Of a DNA stretch of 64,000 bases, positions 54,471 through 63,939 are shown one piece after another. Within the stretch, counting starts at the first letter, position 1, and the number at the start of each line of letters is the position of its first letter. Position numbers and translations under genes: made by a program. Under the pieces are notes generated by a model, which saw only the letters and a list, made by a program, of their open reading frames with translations, made no database searches and was not told where the DNA came from. The DNA is from Pseudobdellovibrionaceae bacterium (GTDB taxonomy: Bacteria > Bdellovibrionota > Bdellovibrionia > Bdellovibrionales > UBA1609). The DNA lies in contig CANEZP010000004.1 of assembly GCA_947444305.1 (NCBI GenBank), forward strand, positions 186,001 through 250,000, in the 5' to 3' direction.

Positions 54471-56048
54471 ATGAAACAAAATATGCTCTTCGCCCCCGCA
54501 CTCGTACTCTTACTTACCGGCTGCAGTGAAGCGGGCTTTAGTTCGGCCGCCTTTAACTCTGAAAAAGTAGGCCGCAGTGAAGGACTAGCCACCTCTCGAT
54601 TGCCGTCGGATTCCAACTCGAGCATGCCCCCTCGCGCCGGTTCCTCCGAAGGCCGCGGCGCGAGCGACGGTAACGGCTCCGGCGGCGGAGCGGGTTCAAC
54701 GGGACGCCCCGGTTCGAACGGCGGTTCCGGCTCAAACGGCGGTTCCGGTGTGGGCATGACTCCAGTCCCGGTCCCCGTCGTGGAGGATCGAACGATTCCC
54801 GCGAACTGTAACGTCGAACTTAAAAAACGTGGCTTCCAATATTCAGGCGGCGTGTGGCGCAAGCCCGTTACCGGAACTTGCGGGCTCATGGGCATCGGCT
54901 ACGTTGAAGGCGACGTTGAGATCGAGGCCGCGGCCGATCGTACGTGTGAGCAACTTGCCAATCTAGATCACCGAATCCTCAAAGCAACCGACCCCGTCTC
55001 GGCCTTCGCTTACGGTGACGGCATCAATCAGAATCAATTGGCGATCCTCGCCGGCAATCAATTGGGCAACGATCAATTTCAGTATACGGCACCTTTGTCG
55101 TCATCCACCGGCAAATCAGGAACCGAGACTTTTAGATATAGCGAAAAATCACGCCACTGCTCGCAGATCGCCCGCTGCGGAACGCATATTAAAAGTCAAA
55201 ATCATGCGCTCGGGCGATACGCCTGGCTTAAGAAGTGTGAAGCAACGGTGCCCGAGTTTAAAAAATTCTTAGATGTTGTACGCCGTATAGAAAAGTGCGA
55301 CGAGCAAGGTACTTCGAGTCTAAGTACCTGCCTCTTCACGAACGAAGGTGCATTTTTCTTTCCCCAAGTTAAGCTGCGCGGCTCGGCCTCGGACAATAGC
55401 CCAACGCCCGCGGTCTGGTCCTCAACGCCGATCAAGACGGTTGATCAACTGAACAGCCTAGCTTCGCAGATTTCCGACCCCTGCCCCACACCTTCTCAAG
55501 TCGCGCCGATCGATACGATTTGTTCACTCGGTTGTTACACCGGTGACCAACGTATTTTGACTTCGGCCAAGGGCAAATACGAGGCGATTCTCGACGCGAA
55601 AAACGCAGAAACCCCAATCGTTGCGGTCTTGAGCCGCACGAGCACGATCGAAGCCCCGCGCTTCGTCAACGCGAAGGTCGCCCACTACACGGCCTCACAA
55701 GAAGACGGCAAAGAATCTTTGATTAAGTTCGAAACGGAGTCGGGCGCGCAACTCGTGTTAACGACGAATCACCCATTGCTCGACGGCTCCGGCGTGATGC
55801 GCGAAGCTTCAACGTTTAAGATCGGTGAATCTTTAGTGAAGGCCGACGGCGCCCGCGATACCATCGTGAGCCTGACGCGCCAGGAATTTTTCGGCAAGGT
55901 CTACAACGTCGCGCCGGCTTCCATCGTGCCCGAAGACAACTTGGTCGTGAGCGAAGGTTTGATTAACGGTTCGCATAACTTCCAAACGATTTTTCGTTCG
56001 GAGATGAATCGCCAAATCTTACGCAGCAATCTCGCGGAAGGTATTTAA
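54471..56048 (+). CDS. Second lipoprotein with C-terminal Hint domain
   Basis: The ATG after GAGGGA gives 525 residues with lipobox LLTGCS. An extra Gly/Ser-rich linker (GSGGGAGSTGRPGSNGGSG) separates the lipid anchor from the Cys-rich domain. The domain then follows the first copy closely: RGFQYSGGVWRK, GIGYVEGDVEIEAAADRTC, RYAWLKKCEATVPEFKKFL. The Hint domain starts at CYTGDQRILTS, with TTNHPLLDG and ends with GLINGSHNFQ. Paralog of the gene at 1243. The partner gene follows after 2 bases. Confidence 0.75.
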   Translation: MKQNMLFAPALVLLLTGCSEAGFSSAAFNSEKVGRSEGLATSRLPSDSNSSMPPRAGSSEGRGASDGNGSGGGAGSTGRPGSNGGSGSNGGSGVGMTPVPVPVVEDRTIPANCNVELKKRGFQYSGGVWRKPVTGTCGLMGIGYVEGDVEIEAAADRTCEQLANLDHRILKATDPVSAFAYGDGINQNQLAILAGNQLGNDQFQYTAPLSSSTGKSGTETFRYSEKSRHCSQIARCGTHIKSQNHALGRYAWLKKCEATVPEFKKFLDVVRRIEKCDEQGTSSLSTCLFTNEGAFFFPQVKLRGSASDNSPTPAVWSSTPIKTVDQLNSLASQISDPCPTPSQVAPIDTICSLGCYTGDQRILTSAKGKYEAILDAKNAETPIVAVLSRTSTIEAPRFVNAKVAHYTASQEDGKESLIKFETESGAQLVLTTNHPLLDGSGVMREASTFKIGESLVKADGARDTIVSLTRQEFFGKVYNVAPASIVPEDNLVVSEGLINGSHNFQTIFRSEMNRQILRSNLAEGI

Positions 56049-56050
56049 AA

Positions 56051-56776
56051 ATGAAACGCGCGGTACGATTCGCGATCATTCCCGCGACCCTGCTCGTCGT
56101 GGGCACGTTCATCGCGTGGAAAAGCAAAACGCCCGCGATCCGCGCTTCGAAAACCTCATCGTCGGCAAAGGCCGCATGGCTTAAGGCCTTCACGCCGCCG
56201 GCCATCGTACCGGCCGCCTCGGTCGGGCAAGTCGCCGCGAAGGTGGATACGGCATCCGCGGGTCAACCCTCGTCGCTAAAAGTGTTACCGGTCGATCCCT
56301 CCATCCAGAAATTCAGCGAGATTCAACGAAAGTCTTTGCGTAGTCGTGCCGAGATGGCCGAGATGAAGACCTTGTTGCGCCACCGGCAGGTTCTGCAAAC
56401 GGCTTTCGATCAGCTTTCGGATTTTGACTCCGAAATTCCGGCCCGTACGCAACTGGTGAGCTATATCCAAGAAGCTTTGCTCGACAAAGAAAATCCCGAG
56501 CGCGAATTGATCGAGACCCGCGCGGAACAATTGATTCTGGCCGACAACCTGCGCCCCGAACAGAACCGCCCGCACCGTCGTGAACTCGCGGCCGACAAGG
56601 GCGAGCTGACATTAGCGTTTTTAGACGCCCAGCCGGGCCGTAGGCAGCATCTTATCGAGGCCTCGGCCGGCAGCCCGAATCTTACCGTCATTCGCAATGC
56701 CCTGGCCGTAGGCGAACGCCGCCGCGCCGAGAGCTTACGCATCTTAGAAGAGCTGCCCTCGTCGTCCGGAAACTAA
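56051..56776 (+). CDS. Membrane-anchored partner of the second Hint lipoprotein
   Basis: The 241-residue protein parallels the one at 2643: N-terminal hydrophobic segment (about 7-22), variable linker, then conserved blocks KSLRSRAEMAEMKTLLRHRQVLQTAFDQLSDFD, NLRPEQNRPHRRELAADKGEL and NLTVIRNALAVGERRRAES. Spacing to the upstream gene is 2 bases. Conservation is concentrated in the C-terminal part. Confidence 0.75.
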   Translation: MKRAVRFAIIPATLLVVGTFIAWKSKTPAIRASKTSSSAKAAWLKAFTPPAIVPAASVGQVAAKVDTASAGQPSSLKVLPVDPSIQKFSEIQRKSLRSRAEMAEMKTLLRHRQVLQTAFDQLSDFDSEIPARTQLVSYIQEALLDKENPERELIETRAEQLILADNLRPEQNRPHRRELAADKGELTLAFLDAQPGRRQHLIEASAGSPNLTVIRNALAVGERRRAESLRILEELPSSSGN

Positions 56777-56823
56777 TCGATCACTTTCTCAATTTGAAAC
56801 AGTCCGCAATTGCGTCGCCGAGC

Positions 56824-56897
56824 CCCTCAGCAAAACGTGCGGATATATCGGCACAATAAAATGACCGTGCGGATATAGCCGCACGGAAGGCTGAGGG
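56824..56897. other. Nested hairpin structure in intergenic DNA
   Basis: An outer stem CCCTCAGC/GCTGAGGG (56824-56831, 56890-56897) encloses two related units, each with GTGCGGATATA: 56836-56854 is a near palindrome, and 56865-56886 is a perfect hairpin (CCGTGCGG-ATATAG-CCGCACGG). No gene lies from 56777 to 57074. It could be a small RNA or a leader element. Confidence 0.55.
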
Positions 56898-57074
56898 AGT
56901 TAGAAATGCCCTAGGGCCTGACCGAACGGTGAGGAGCCAACCTCCCGTGCAGGACATCACGGATTTGGCCATGAGCTGACCGTTTCAACCCGACCTTCGT
57001 TGAGACAAAATCCAATAACTGAACGTTAATGCATACTCAGTCGACACCGTCCCAATTAGCGCCCAATATTAGGT

Positions 57075-58985
57075 ATGCCATTAAAGTTTCGTTTTCTGGT
57101 GGGCGCGTTCCTTCCGGGCCTTTGTCTCATTTCGAACATCGCTATCGCGCAAACGAGATTCGTTGAGACCGGCGGGCCGCAAACTAAGTTTGTCGCGATT
57201 CAAGCGCCGGCGTCGATCACGACAAGTTATAGTTTAAATTTTCCGTCAAGCGACGGCGCCCCCAACCAGTGTTTGGCGACCGATGGTGCGGGAACTTTGC
57301 AATGGCGAACCGCGGGCGGCACGGGCTATTCCCTCAATGCGGTAGATGGCTCACCGGTGAACGCGGTTTACGTCGATGCCGCAGGTAATGTCGGGATCGG
57401 CACCACTTCGCCTTTGTTAACTTTGGATGTACAAGGCCCGGTTAATCTAGGCGCCGGTGGATACACGGACGGCATGACGAACATGTCGTCCGCCTCCACC
57501 AACGACAAGCCGGCCGTTTTCGTGAGTGGCGGCGGCGATGGCGCCGGCGAGCACGCTTTGTACGTACTTGGTCGCGGTGAAACTAGCTTTGCCGCGGATG
57601 TGCTGAGGGTGACCGCGAATCGCAGCGCGAGCACCGCCTTCAATCTCATCCAAACCGTCATCGACGAGAACGGAACGCCCTCGATGCCCTTCACCGTCCG
57701 CGGCGACGGTAATGTGGGCATCGGCACGACATCCCCGACCCGTTTGTTTCAGGTAGGCGGTGCGATGAAGCTTACCCCGGTCACCGTGCCTGCGACGCCG
57801 ACTCCGGGTGATATGTACGTAGACTCGGGCGCGGCGAATACCTTGAAATATCACAACGGCTCGGCTTGGGTCCCGCTGCTTGCGGGCGGCGGCGATTTCA
57901 TGGCCAATGGAACCGTGCCCATGACCGCGGGCATTCGCGCTTTCGCCGGTACGGCCACCGCACCCGGCTTTGCTTTTAACGGCGATACCAACAACGGAAT
58001 TTTTGCGCCCGCCGCGGACAACATCGCCATTGCGACCTCGGGCTCCGAGAAAATGCGAATCTTAGCGAACGGAAACGTCGGCTTCGGCGTATCCCCGACG
58101 AATACCTTTGAAATCTTCCGGAACGTGGATGCGACCAGCTACCTGCGATTCGAAAATGGAAGTACGGGCAGTAACTCGAGCGCCGCCGTATACGTCGTCT
58201 CTAACGGGACCGGCTTTGCGCTTCAGATGATGGGCAGCACGAGCAACGGTGGCGGGATTTACCAGCCTGGGCGCGCCGTCCTTGCGGCCGACTCCGGAGT
58301 TACCGCGTTGGCGATTTCCAACGACGGCGCTAAGCCGATCCTATTCGGCACGAGCAGCGTCGAACGTATGCGCGTGGACTCAGGCGGCAACGTCGGTATC
58401 GGAACGGCAGCACCGTCGACCCTCCTCGATGTTCGGAAAGATGTAGCGTCAACAATAGGACCAACCCTCTCGCTGACGAATAACGGTGGCGGTACAAACT
58501 CCGGTTCATCGATTGACTTTAACTATCCTAGTGCAACCCAGGTCGTGACGGCGCGGATACAATCCCGAGATGATGGAAACTGGTCATCACATCTGGCTTT
58601 CTCCACTAAAATTCCGGGGTTATCTGGAAACGCTTTAGCTGAACGACTACGTATCGACTCCGCCGGAAACGTCGGAATTGGGCAGAGTTCACCCGGCGCT
58701 AAGTTGGACGTAGCGGGCACGGTAAGATTCGGGGCGAGCGGCGGGATCATTACGAACATGGGCACCTGCACGTTCAACCAAGCGGTGACGACGGCTGATG
58801 CGAGCGTAACCTGCACGGGAGTCCCGGCAAGCACTTCGGTTGTCGTGCATTGCTCCCCCACCGCCGCGCTATCCGCGGCTACGGGAGTCGTGTTTCGCGC
58901 AACCGGTACGGTGAATCAAATCGCACTTCGTGGAACGGCGGCCGCCGCGGCGGCCAACTGGGTTTGTAATTGGGTACAGCCCTAA
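57075..58985 (+). CDS. Secreted repeat protein with GNVGIGT motifs (tail-fibre-like)
   Basis: The 636-residue protein has a signal-like N terminus (FLVGAFLPGLCLISNIAIA). It contains repeated VGIGTTSP..LLDV units (for example YVDAAGNVGIGTTSPLLTLDV, NGNVGFGVSPTNTFEIF, SGGNVGIGTAAPSTLLDV) separated by Gly/Ser/Thr-rich beta segments, as in trimeric phage fibres and Bdellovibrio surface proteins. The C terminus has two Cys pairs (CTFNQ, CTGVP). It may be a surface adhesin. Confidence 0.75.
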   Translation: MPLKFRFLVGAFLPGLCLISNIAIAQTRFVETGGPQTKFVAIQAPASITTSYSLNFPSSDGAPNQCLATDGAGTLQWRTAGGTGYSLNAVDGSPVNAVYVDAAGNVGIGTTSPLLTLDVQGPVNLGAGGYTDGMTNMSSASTNDKPAVFVSGGGDGAGEHALYVLGRGETSFAADVLRVTANRSASTAFNLIQTVIDENGTPSMPFTVRGDGNVGIGTTSPTRLFQVGGAMKLTPVTVPATPTPGDMYVDSGAANTLKYHNGSAWVPLLAGGGDFMANGTVPMTAGIRAFAGTATAPGFAFNGDTNNGIFAPAADNIAIATSGSEKMRILANGNVGFGVSPTNTFEIFRNVDATSYLRFENGSTGSNSSAAVYVVSNGTGFALQMMGSTSNGGGIYQPGRAVLAADSGVTALAISNDGAKPILFGTSSVERMRVDSGGNVGIGTAAPSTLLDVRKDVASTIGPTLSLTNNGGGTNSGSSIDFNYPSATQVVTARIQSRDDGNWSSHLAFSTKIPGLSGNALAERLRIDSAGNVGIGQSSPGAKLDVAGTVRFGASGGIITNMGTCTFNQAVTTADASVTCTGVPASTSVVVHCSPTAALSAATGVVFRATGTVNQIALRGTAAAAAANWVCNWVQP

Positions 58986-59060
58986 TTATTAATTAATGTA
59001 ATCGTCCAAACGGCGGACTAATCCGGAAAAATATTTGTAGGGCGCAGGCGCATCGATCAC

Positions 59061-59300
59061 CTATTCCATACTGTATAACTGACGACCGTCGCGTTTACTC
59101 TGCCCGGTTTGGATCATCTGAGCGCCGACATCATTGTTGCCGGGAGGTGATACCGCCAAGCCGGTGCTTGAATTCGTTAAATAAAAGAAGTTTCTGAGAC
59201 CGGAAAAAGTCATATTGAATCGCTGAGCGTAAGTGTAATTACACGGGTACTGCTGTAAACCTACACCCGAATTTTTTGAATTGCCGGGTACGAGGTCATC
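59061..59300 (-). pseudogene. Ricin-type beta-trefoil fragment
   Basis: An open frame without any start codon reads YTYAQRFNMTFSGLRNFFYL, then NSSTGLAVSPPGNNDVGAQMIQ, the N-S-S-x-G-L-A-V...G-A-x-x-I-Q pattern of a carbohydrate-binding ricin repeat. It is stopped at both ends. It is a remnant of a lectin gene. The 514 bases 58986-59499 hold only this and the weak ORF below. Confidence 0.5.
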
Positions 59301-59306
59301 TTAAAC

Positions 59307-59510
59307 ATGTTATTCCTCCGTGGGACGTTAGATACAGGCAATGAATTGCAAGACCAGTTCCTATCGGCGGAGAAGGCAAGTGCCACTAGACGTGTTTTCA
59401 CCGGTGATGTTATCTACAGCGCCTACAAGATCACCATGTCTGAATTTGCGACGTATCAAAAACGGCGTGCGAAGTTATTGACTCAAAAATTAATATCTTT
59501 ATTTCGCTGA
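59307..59510 (+). CDS. Weak small ORF
   Basis: A 67-codon frame with GAGGT ten bases before the ATG. The product is basic with no recognised motif, and its end overlaps the convergent gene by 12 bases. It may be a remnant. Confidence 0.25.
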   Translation: MLFLRGTLDTGNELQDQFLSAEKASATRRVFTGDVIYSAYKITMSEFATYQKRRAKLLTQKLISLFR

Positions 59511-61514
59511 AGAGATTTTTTCGATGTACGCCTTGAGCTCACACTGCGAGATCGCGGTGCACTTCCTATTTTGCTTTTTGAAAACGGGATTTAAAGCTTT
59601 CACGCTGAATTTAGAATACGCGATGTATTCGATTCCGGGCGTACCACGGATTTCGCCATCGGAGGTGACGTGGTAGTCGTACTGCGCGCTTTGCGCGTCC
59701 ATATTAAACGCCCGTTTGAAACCCAGGCCCTTGATCAACTCCGTCGCTGAATAGGAATCCATGGAATAGAACTTAAAGAACGCGGCCCGGCCGCCGTCAT
59801 CTTGAGCAAGAATATTTTGGCTCAAGCCGCCCGACGACTTCATTGATGGCGACACTAAATTCTGACCGTCGAAGAGGTAAAGCTGGCCAAGGCTGTAAAA
59901 CTGAATTTGCTTTTCAAGCAGGTCTCGCTGCAGCTGCCGGCGCTTGGCCACGTTTTGAATGAACTCTTGGGAACGCAAGATTTGCAGTGGATTCTCTTTA
60001 TCGCCTAAAACAAGAATTCCGTCGCGCTTTGGGCTCCAGTACTCACTTAAAATCTGACCCGTTGAACCGGTTGCCCAAGAGGGGCCCGTATTCGAATTGT
60101 TCGCCATGATCCCCATGGCCGAAAAAATTGTTTGCTCATCTTCGTTTTCAAAAAATCCTTTTTGCCCTTGTTGCTTTAATTCAACCTCGTAGCGCAGGGT
60201 CTGTTTGATGTTCCAGACATACATAATGCCCAATGCGCGACCATCCTGGCCGGCGATTTGATCGGAAAGCTTGTAAAGCTCGATGCCTTCACTCAGGGTG
60301 GCAAACTTAGTCTGCCGGACCGAAACAGGCGCCGGTGTTTTTTCTTTACCGACAAATTTCCTGCCCGCGAGCGTAAAAAGTTTCGACCATGTTTCGGTAT
60401 TTAAAACTCCTTCGTCGCGCAGGAGATTCAAGCCATCCGAGACATCATCGATGAAGCCTTTTTCTGCCTTCCGCTCGAATAACGGTTCTATCTCGATCGC
60501 GCGGAGCCAGTCTCCGACTCGCTCAACGTCGTGCGCTTCCTTCAGACGTCGGAGCTGAGCGGGATCGTTTAAAATCTCGTAGGCTCGGTCTTTGATTAAA
60601 AAGAGCAAATCATCGAACAGATTCGTCGCGAGATTCGTTTGATCGCGGGCGGCCAAGAGATGAAAGGTCAAATCCTGGCATTCTTCGAAATTTTCACGGC
60701 AAGAATTGTTTTTCATTTTAAAGATCGACGCAAACTTTGCCAGCCGCTCCAGCGTTTGACGAGTTTTGAACGCCGACGCAAAAATTGGGTTTGGCTTTTG
60801 GTGAATGTGCTTATCGAAAATTGAAGCGTAAGCGAGACTCAGGTTTATGAGTTGAACGAACGAAGCGCCCCGAATCCTTCGTTGTTCCGCCGCGAAAAAT
60901 CCTTCGGCAAGTTGCCGGCAATCGGCTGACTTCCTAATTTCGCAAAGTTTTAGTGCGACAAAAAAATTATCCGGTCGGCCTCCACGATAGGACTCGGACT
61001 TAAGTTCCAAAGATTCAAACGGAGCTTCATACTTGGCGATCGAAGTCGGATCAAGATTGAAGGTTAAGAAATACCAGTAGTAGACGAGCTGTAGTTGTTC
61101 TAACCGGCTGGCTTCGGACTCGATCGGTCGCTTCGCCACCTGGAGAACATTACCCGCGATCGACTGATTAAGAAAGTCGGCAAGTTGGCGATTTTCATCC
61201 GGTGAGGCTTTAAACAGAGAACGGACCAGCCGGTTCATCGGGGACATGAGTTGGTGATGCGGGAAATTATCGTCTATTCTCTGCGGGTGCGGGTACAGGC
61301 CGCGAATTCGGGCGAGAATCTCCGGGAGATCGAAGCCCTCCGCCGGACAATCCAGGGAACAGCCAAAGATCTGCACAAAGGCTTGTGCCGAAGGCGTCTC
61401 AGGCACGGTTGTAGCGCCCCATGCCTCTCCAGTAAGAAACGCGGAGCACGCGATGATAAGTCGTAAAAGATAGACGTTCCTCATCCCTTTATTAAATGCA
61501 CGGATTACGCCCAT
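59499..61514 (-). CDS. Large secreted protein, unknown function
   Basis: The 671-residue protein begins with a signal peptide after either ATG at 61514 or the inner ATG at 61484 (LLRLIIACSAFLTGEAWG); neither ribosome site is strong. The mature part is helical to about residue 400 with pairs of Cys, then a mixed C-terminal domain (for example LYLFDGQNLVSPSM, GLGFKRAFNMDAQSAQYDYHV). No family recognised. It stands alone, divergent from the next gene. Confidence 0.65.
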   Translation of the reverse strand: MGVIRAFNKGMRNVYLLRLIIACSAFLTGEAWGATTVPETPSAQAFVQIFGCSLDCPAEGFDLPEILARIRGLYPHPQRIDDNFPHHQLMSPMNRLVRSLFKASPDENRQLADFLNQSIAGNVLQVAKRPIESEASRLEQLQLVYYWYFLTFNLDPTSIAKYEAPFESLELKSESYRGGRPDNFFVALKLCEIRKSADCRQLAEGFFAAEQRRIRGASFVQLINLSLAYASIFDKHIHQKPNPIFASAFKTRQTLERLAKFASIFKMKNNSCRENFEECQDLTFHLLAARDQTNLATNLFDDLLFLIKDRAYEILNDPAQLRRLKEAHDVERVGDWLRAIEIEPLFERKAEKGFIDDVSDGLNLLRDEGVLNTETWSKLFTLAGRKFVGKEKTPAPVSVRQTKFATLSEGIELYKLSDQIAGQDGRALGIMYVWNIKQTLRYEVELKQQGQKGFFENEDEQTIFSAMGIMANNSNTGPSWATGSTGQILSEYWSPKRDGILVLGDKENPLQILRSQEFIQNVAKRRQLQRDLLEKQIQFYSLGQLYLFDGQNLVSPSMKSSGGLSQNILAQDDGGRAAFFKFYSMDSYSATELIKGLGFKRAFNMDAQSAQYDYHVTSDGEIRGTPGIEYIAYSKFSVKALNPVFKKQNRKCTAISQCELKAYIEKISSAK

Positions 61515-61699
61515 AAAATCGCTTTAAAATCAGCTTTACGGGCTATGGGGTGCTGATCGTTTAGACAGGCGCAGAATTGTCACCGGTCCGTAGAGAGATG
61601 CACCGACCTTCTTTTGGACGAATCAATAATTATTATAAACTCGCTCGCTTTAGTTCGGCTTCTGATGGTAAGGCTCCCCTACCCTAGGAGCGTCTAAAT

Positions 61700-62833
61700 A
61701 TGATCGCGATCGCCTTATTAGTTCTTCTACTTCCCCTCACTTCTTACGCCGCGCCCACCGAGACCTGGAGTCCCGCGACCGATTGCCGTGCGAACATCCG
61801 CAAAGCGACCTGCCGGGTCGCTTCGCAGCCCGATGCACAACGTGGCGACCCCCGCTTTAACCGGGCCTGCCTCGGTGGCGAAGCGACTTACGCCGCAGAA
61901 TTGCTCAAGGTGCACGATGAGCTTCCACCCAAACTGCAAAAGATGTTCTGTCATTTAAGGAAGATCTACATTGAAGAAGATATGCCGGTGGCCATGCGCT
62001 CCGGTCGGTATCCGCAAATATTTGTAGATAAAAAGGGCCAGGAGATGGTCGGCATGAACGGCAACAGTCTCAGCCTCAGCCGAAAAATGATCTTTGAATC
62101 TCAGGGCACGCTGACGCAGTGGTTGAGCCGCCGTGATCAGTCGGTTTTCGCGGCTACCGCGGGCGCACCCATTTCGCCCGGCCTGCCCCAGATGGATATC
62201 AAATTTACGGGCAGCAAAGCGAATCCCGTCGTTCTTTACTCCGTCCTGCACGAATTCGGTAAATTGTTTGAAACTTCCCACCGCCTTAACCCCTTCCGTT
62301 GCGCCGAAGACGCGGAAGGCTGCAAACGCATTTTCAAAAGTTTGTGGAATTCGGTAAGCTGGACAACCGACGGCAAGATCCTCCCGGAACAAAGTTACGC
62401 CGGCGGTTTCATCCCCTGTTACGAGGACTGTTCCGCCGATAAGCTTGGCCGTATCGAAGACGCCGCGTCGGTTTACAAAACATTTTTAGAGAAGAATAGC
62501 TTCGTTTCTTTATTGGCTTCTTCGAATTCCTCCGAAGACTTTGCCGAGACCTTCTTTTTCTATATGGCAGGTAAATACCTTTCGTCTTCCGAGGATCCCG
62601 ATCAAAAGTATTTTTCGGCGTCTCTTGAAATCAACGACGATATGGTCAGCATGCGTAAACGTGTGCGCCTGGGCGCACTCGCCATGAAGATGGAATACAT
62701 GGCGATGTTCGACAATATGACATGGGCTTATGAGCCAAGTAACTCGGCGATCACGCCACTCAACGAATACATCGAGCTTCTCGCTACCTTCAGAGCTAAA
62801 CACGCGCCAACGAACGCGCCCGCGAAAAAATAA
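61700..62833 (+). CDS. Secreted zincin-like protein with altered metal motif
   Basis: The 377-residue protein has a signal peptide (MIAIALLVLLLPLTSYA), several Cys pairs and LYSVLHEFGKLFETSH (about residue 185), resembling HEFGH of lethal-factor-type metallopeptidases but with Lys at the second His. Further on, SSEDFAETFFFYMAGKYL resembles the family's second Glu motif. It is probably a binding or inactive relative of a peptidase. Confidence 0.6.
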   Translation: MIAIALLVLLLPLTSYAAPTETWSPATDCRANIRKATCRVASQPDAQRGDPRFNRACLGGEATYAAELLKVHDELPPKLQKMFCHLRKIYIEEDMPVAMRSGRYPQIFVDKKGQEMVGMNGNSLSLSRKMIFESQGTLTQWLSRRDQSVFAATAGAPISPGLPQMDIKFTGSKANPVVLYSVLHEFGKLFETSHRLNPFRCAEDAEGCKRIFKSLWNSVSWTTDGKILPEQSYAGGFIPCYEDCSADKLGRIEDAASVYKTFLEKNSFVSLLASSNSSEDFAETFFFYMAGKYLSSSEDPDQKYFSASLEINDDMVSMRKRVRLGALAMKMEYMAMFDNMTWAYEPSNSAITPLNEYIELLATFRAKHAPTNAPAKK

Positions 62834-62843
62834 TCTCAATTTT

Positions 62844-63065
62844 TTGGCAGGCTATGTACCCATAGCTTGCCCGCTCCTGGCTTCGGCAAGAATCTCGCTA
62901 CCCCAACTCTCGTCGGATCCTAAAGATTACGAGATCCTCACGTTCAACGTGATCGGCGAAGGCTACGAAGCGTGCAAAGATCCTAACTTCGTCTTGGGTG
63001 GAACTTGTGCCCAGTGGACCCAGCTCGGATTTTGGGTACGCAACATGAGCCTGAAGTGGCTTTAG
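62844..63065 (+). CDS. Possible small protein or gene fragment
   Basis: A frame starting at TTG reads through PKDYEILTFNVIGEGYEACKDPNFVLGGTCAQW to NMSLKWL (73 residues). Two Cys and ordinary composition make it protein-like, but no ribosome site precedes it. It starts just 10 bases after the previous gene. It could be a fragment of an exported protein. Confidence 0.35.
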   Translation: MAGYVPIACPLLASARISLPQLSSDPKDYEILTFNVIGEGYEACKDPNFVLGGTCAQWTQLGFWVRNMSLKWL

Positions 63066-63135
63066 CTTTTTTTTAAAAAATTCGGTTGCATCATCAAGAA
63101 ATCGCGATAGCATTTTTTCTATATAGGGATGAACC

Positions 63136-63633
63136 GTGCATTCTATTAAGATTTTGATCGTTGAAGATTGCGACGAGGATTATGAGTTCTTCGCCGCTAG
63201 CCTCCCCAGATCCTGGTCGCTCGTAAGGGCCTCGACCGGTCGCGAAGCGCTGGATGAATTTGCGGCGCGAACGTTTGACCTGATCATGTTTGACCTCCAC
63301 CTGCCCGACATGAACGGGCTCGAGGTGAGCAAGCTTTACGAAGAAGCTTTCGATATCCCTTCGCCCTACGTTTTCGTCAGCGGCAGTGCCTGCCCAAAAG
63401 AACTCGCCGCCGTTCTGCCCTCGTGGAAGTTTATTAGTAAAGACGACTTCCTGACGCCCAGGTTTCTCGCAAAAGTTTTACGGGCGCTCGATAGCCAGAA
63501 AAAATTAATGATCGATTTGCCCGAATTACCGCCCTCCAATGGGCAGAAGTTCCGGCTCTTGGCCGAGGAAAGCGCGAAGAACCTTGATCGCATAAAAGAG
63601 AAGGCCGGCGGGGCTTTTGAGTTCGAAGTCTAA
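63136..63633 (+). CDS. Response regulator receiver-domain protein
   Basis: A GTG start after TAGGGATG gives 165 residues. The receiver domain has the acidic pair VEDCDED, phospho-acceptor Asp in LIMFDLHLPDMNGLE, Ser in VFVSGSA and Lys in FISKDDF. A short C-terminal helical extension follows, without a DNA-binding domain. It may act with the CheB-like product downstream. Confidence 0.8.
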   Translation: MHSIKILIVEDCDEDYEFFAASLPRSWSLVRASTGREALDEFAARTFDLIMFDLHLPDMNGLEVSKLYEEAFDIPSPYVFVSGSACPKELAAVLPSWKFISKDDFLTPRFLAKVLRALDSQKKLMIDLPELPPSNGQKFRLLAEESAKNLDRIKEKAGGAFEFEV

Positions 63634-63672
63634 CTTGCAAATGGGCCTGGTTTGCCTATAGAAGTTGTCCCC

Positions 63673-63855
63673 ATGGAATCAACGGGCAAAACGAATATTT
63701 TCAAGCAGATATTGGCGCGCAATGCCGCCTCCGCCAAAACTCGCCGCGCCTCGGGGATCATCGGCGACAGCGACCTTGCACGCCAATTTAGTGCGGGTGA
63801 AAAGGCCCAGCCTATCATTCGAAGAGGCGGACGCAACGGCAGTGGTAAACCTTAA
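63673..63855 (+). pseudogene. Possible small gene with frameshift
   Basis: A 60-codon frame (MESTGKTNIFKQILARNAASAKTRR) ends abruptly, while another frame continues with a protein-like stretch to 63919 (EEADATAVVNLNTFEAF...). Together they could be one small broken gene. Family unknown. The 306 bases between the response regulator and the CheB-like gene contain nothing else. Confidence 0.3.
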
Positions 63856-63939
63856 TACCTTTGAAGCCTTTGACCATAAGCACAAATTAATGGATGATGC
63901 CCTCTCGTCAAATCAATAAAATGAGGGGCATCTTCGCTC

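Noticed and set aside
54284-54895. 203-residue minus-strand frame rich in Pro
   Set aside because: It is the antisense of the Hint lipoprotein gene and its Gly/Ser linker; the Pro/Glu repeats are a by-product.
57447-57854. 135-residue minus-strand frame
   Set aside because: It is antisense to the GNVGIGT-repeat gene, with no ribosome site and composition typical of a shadow frame.
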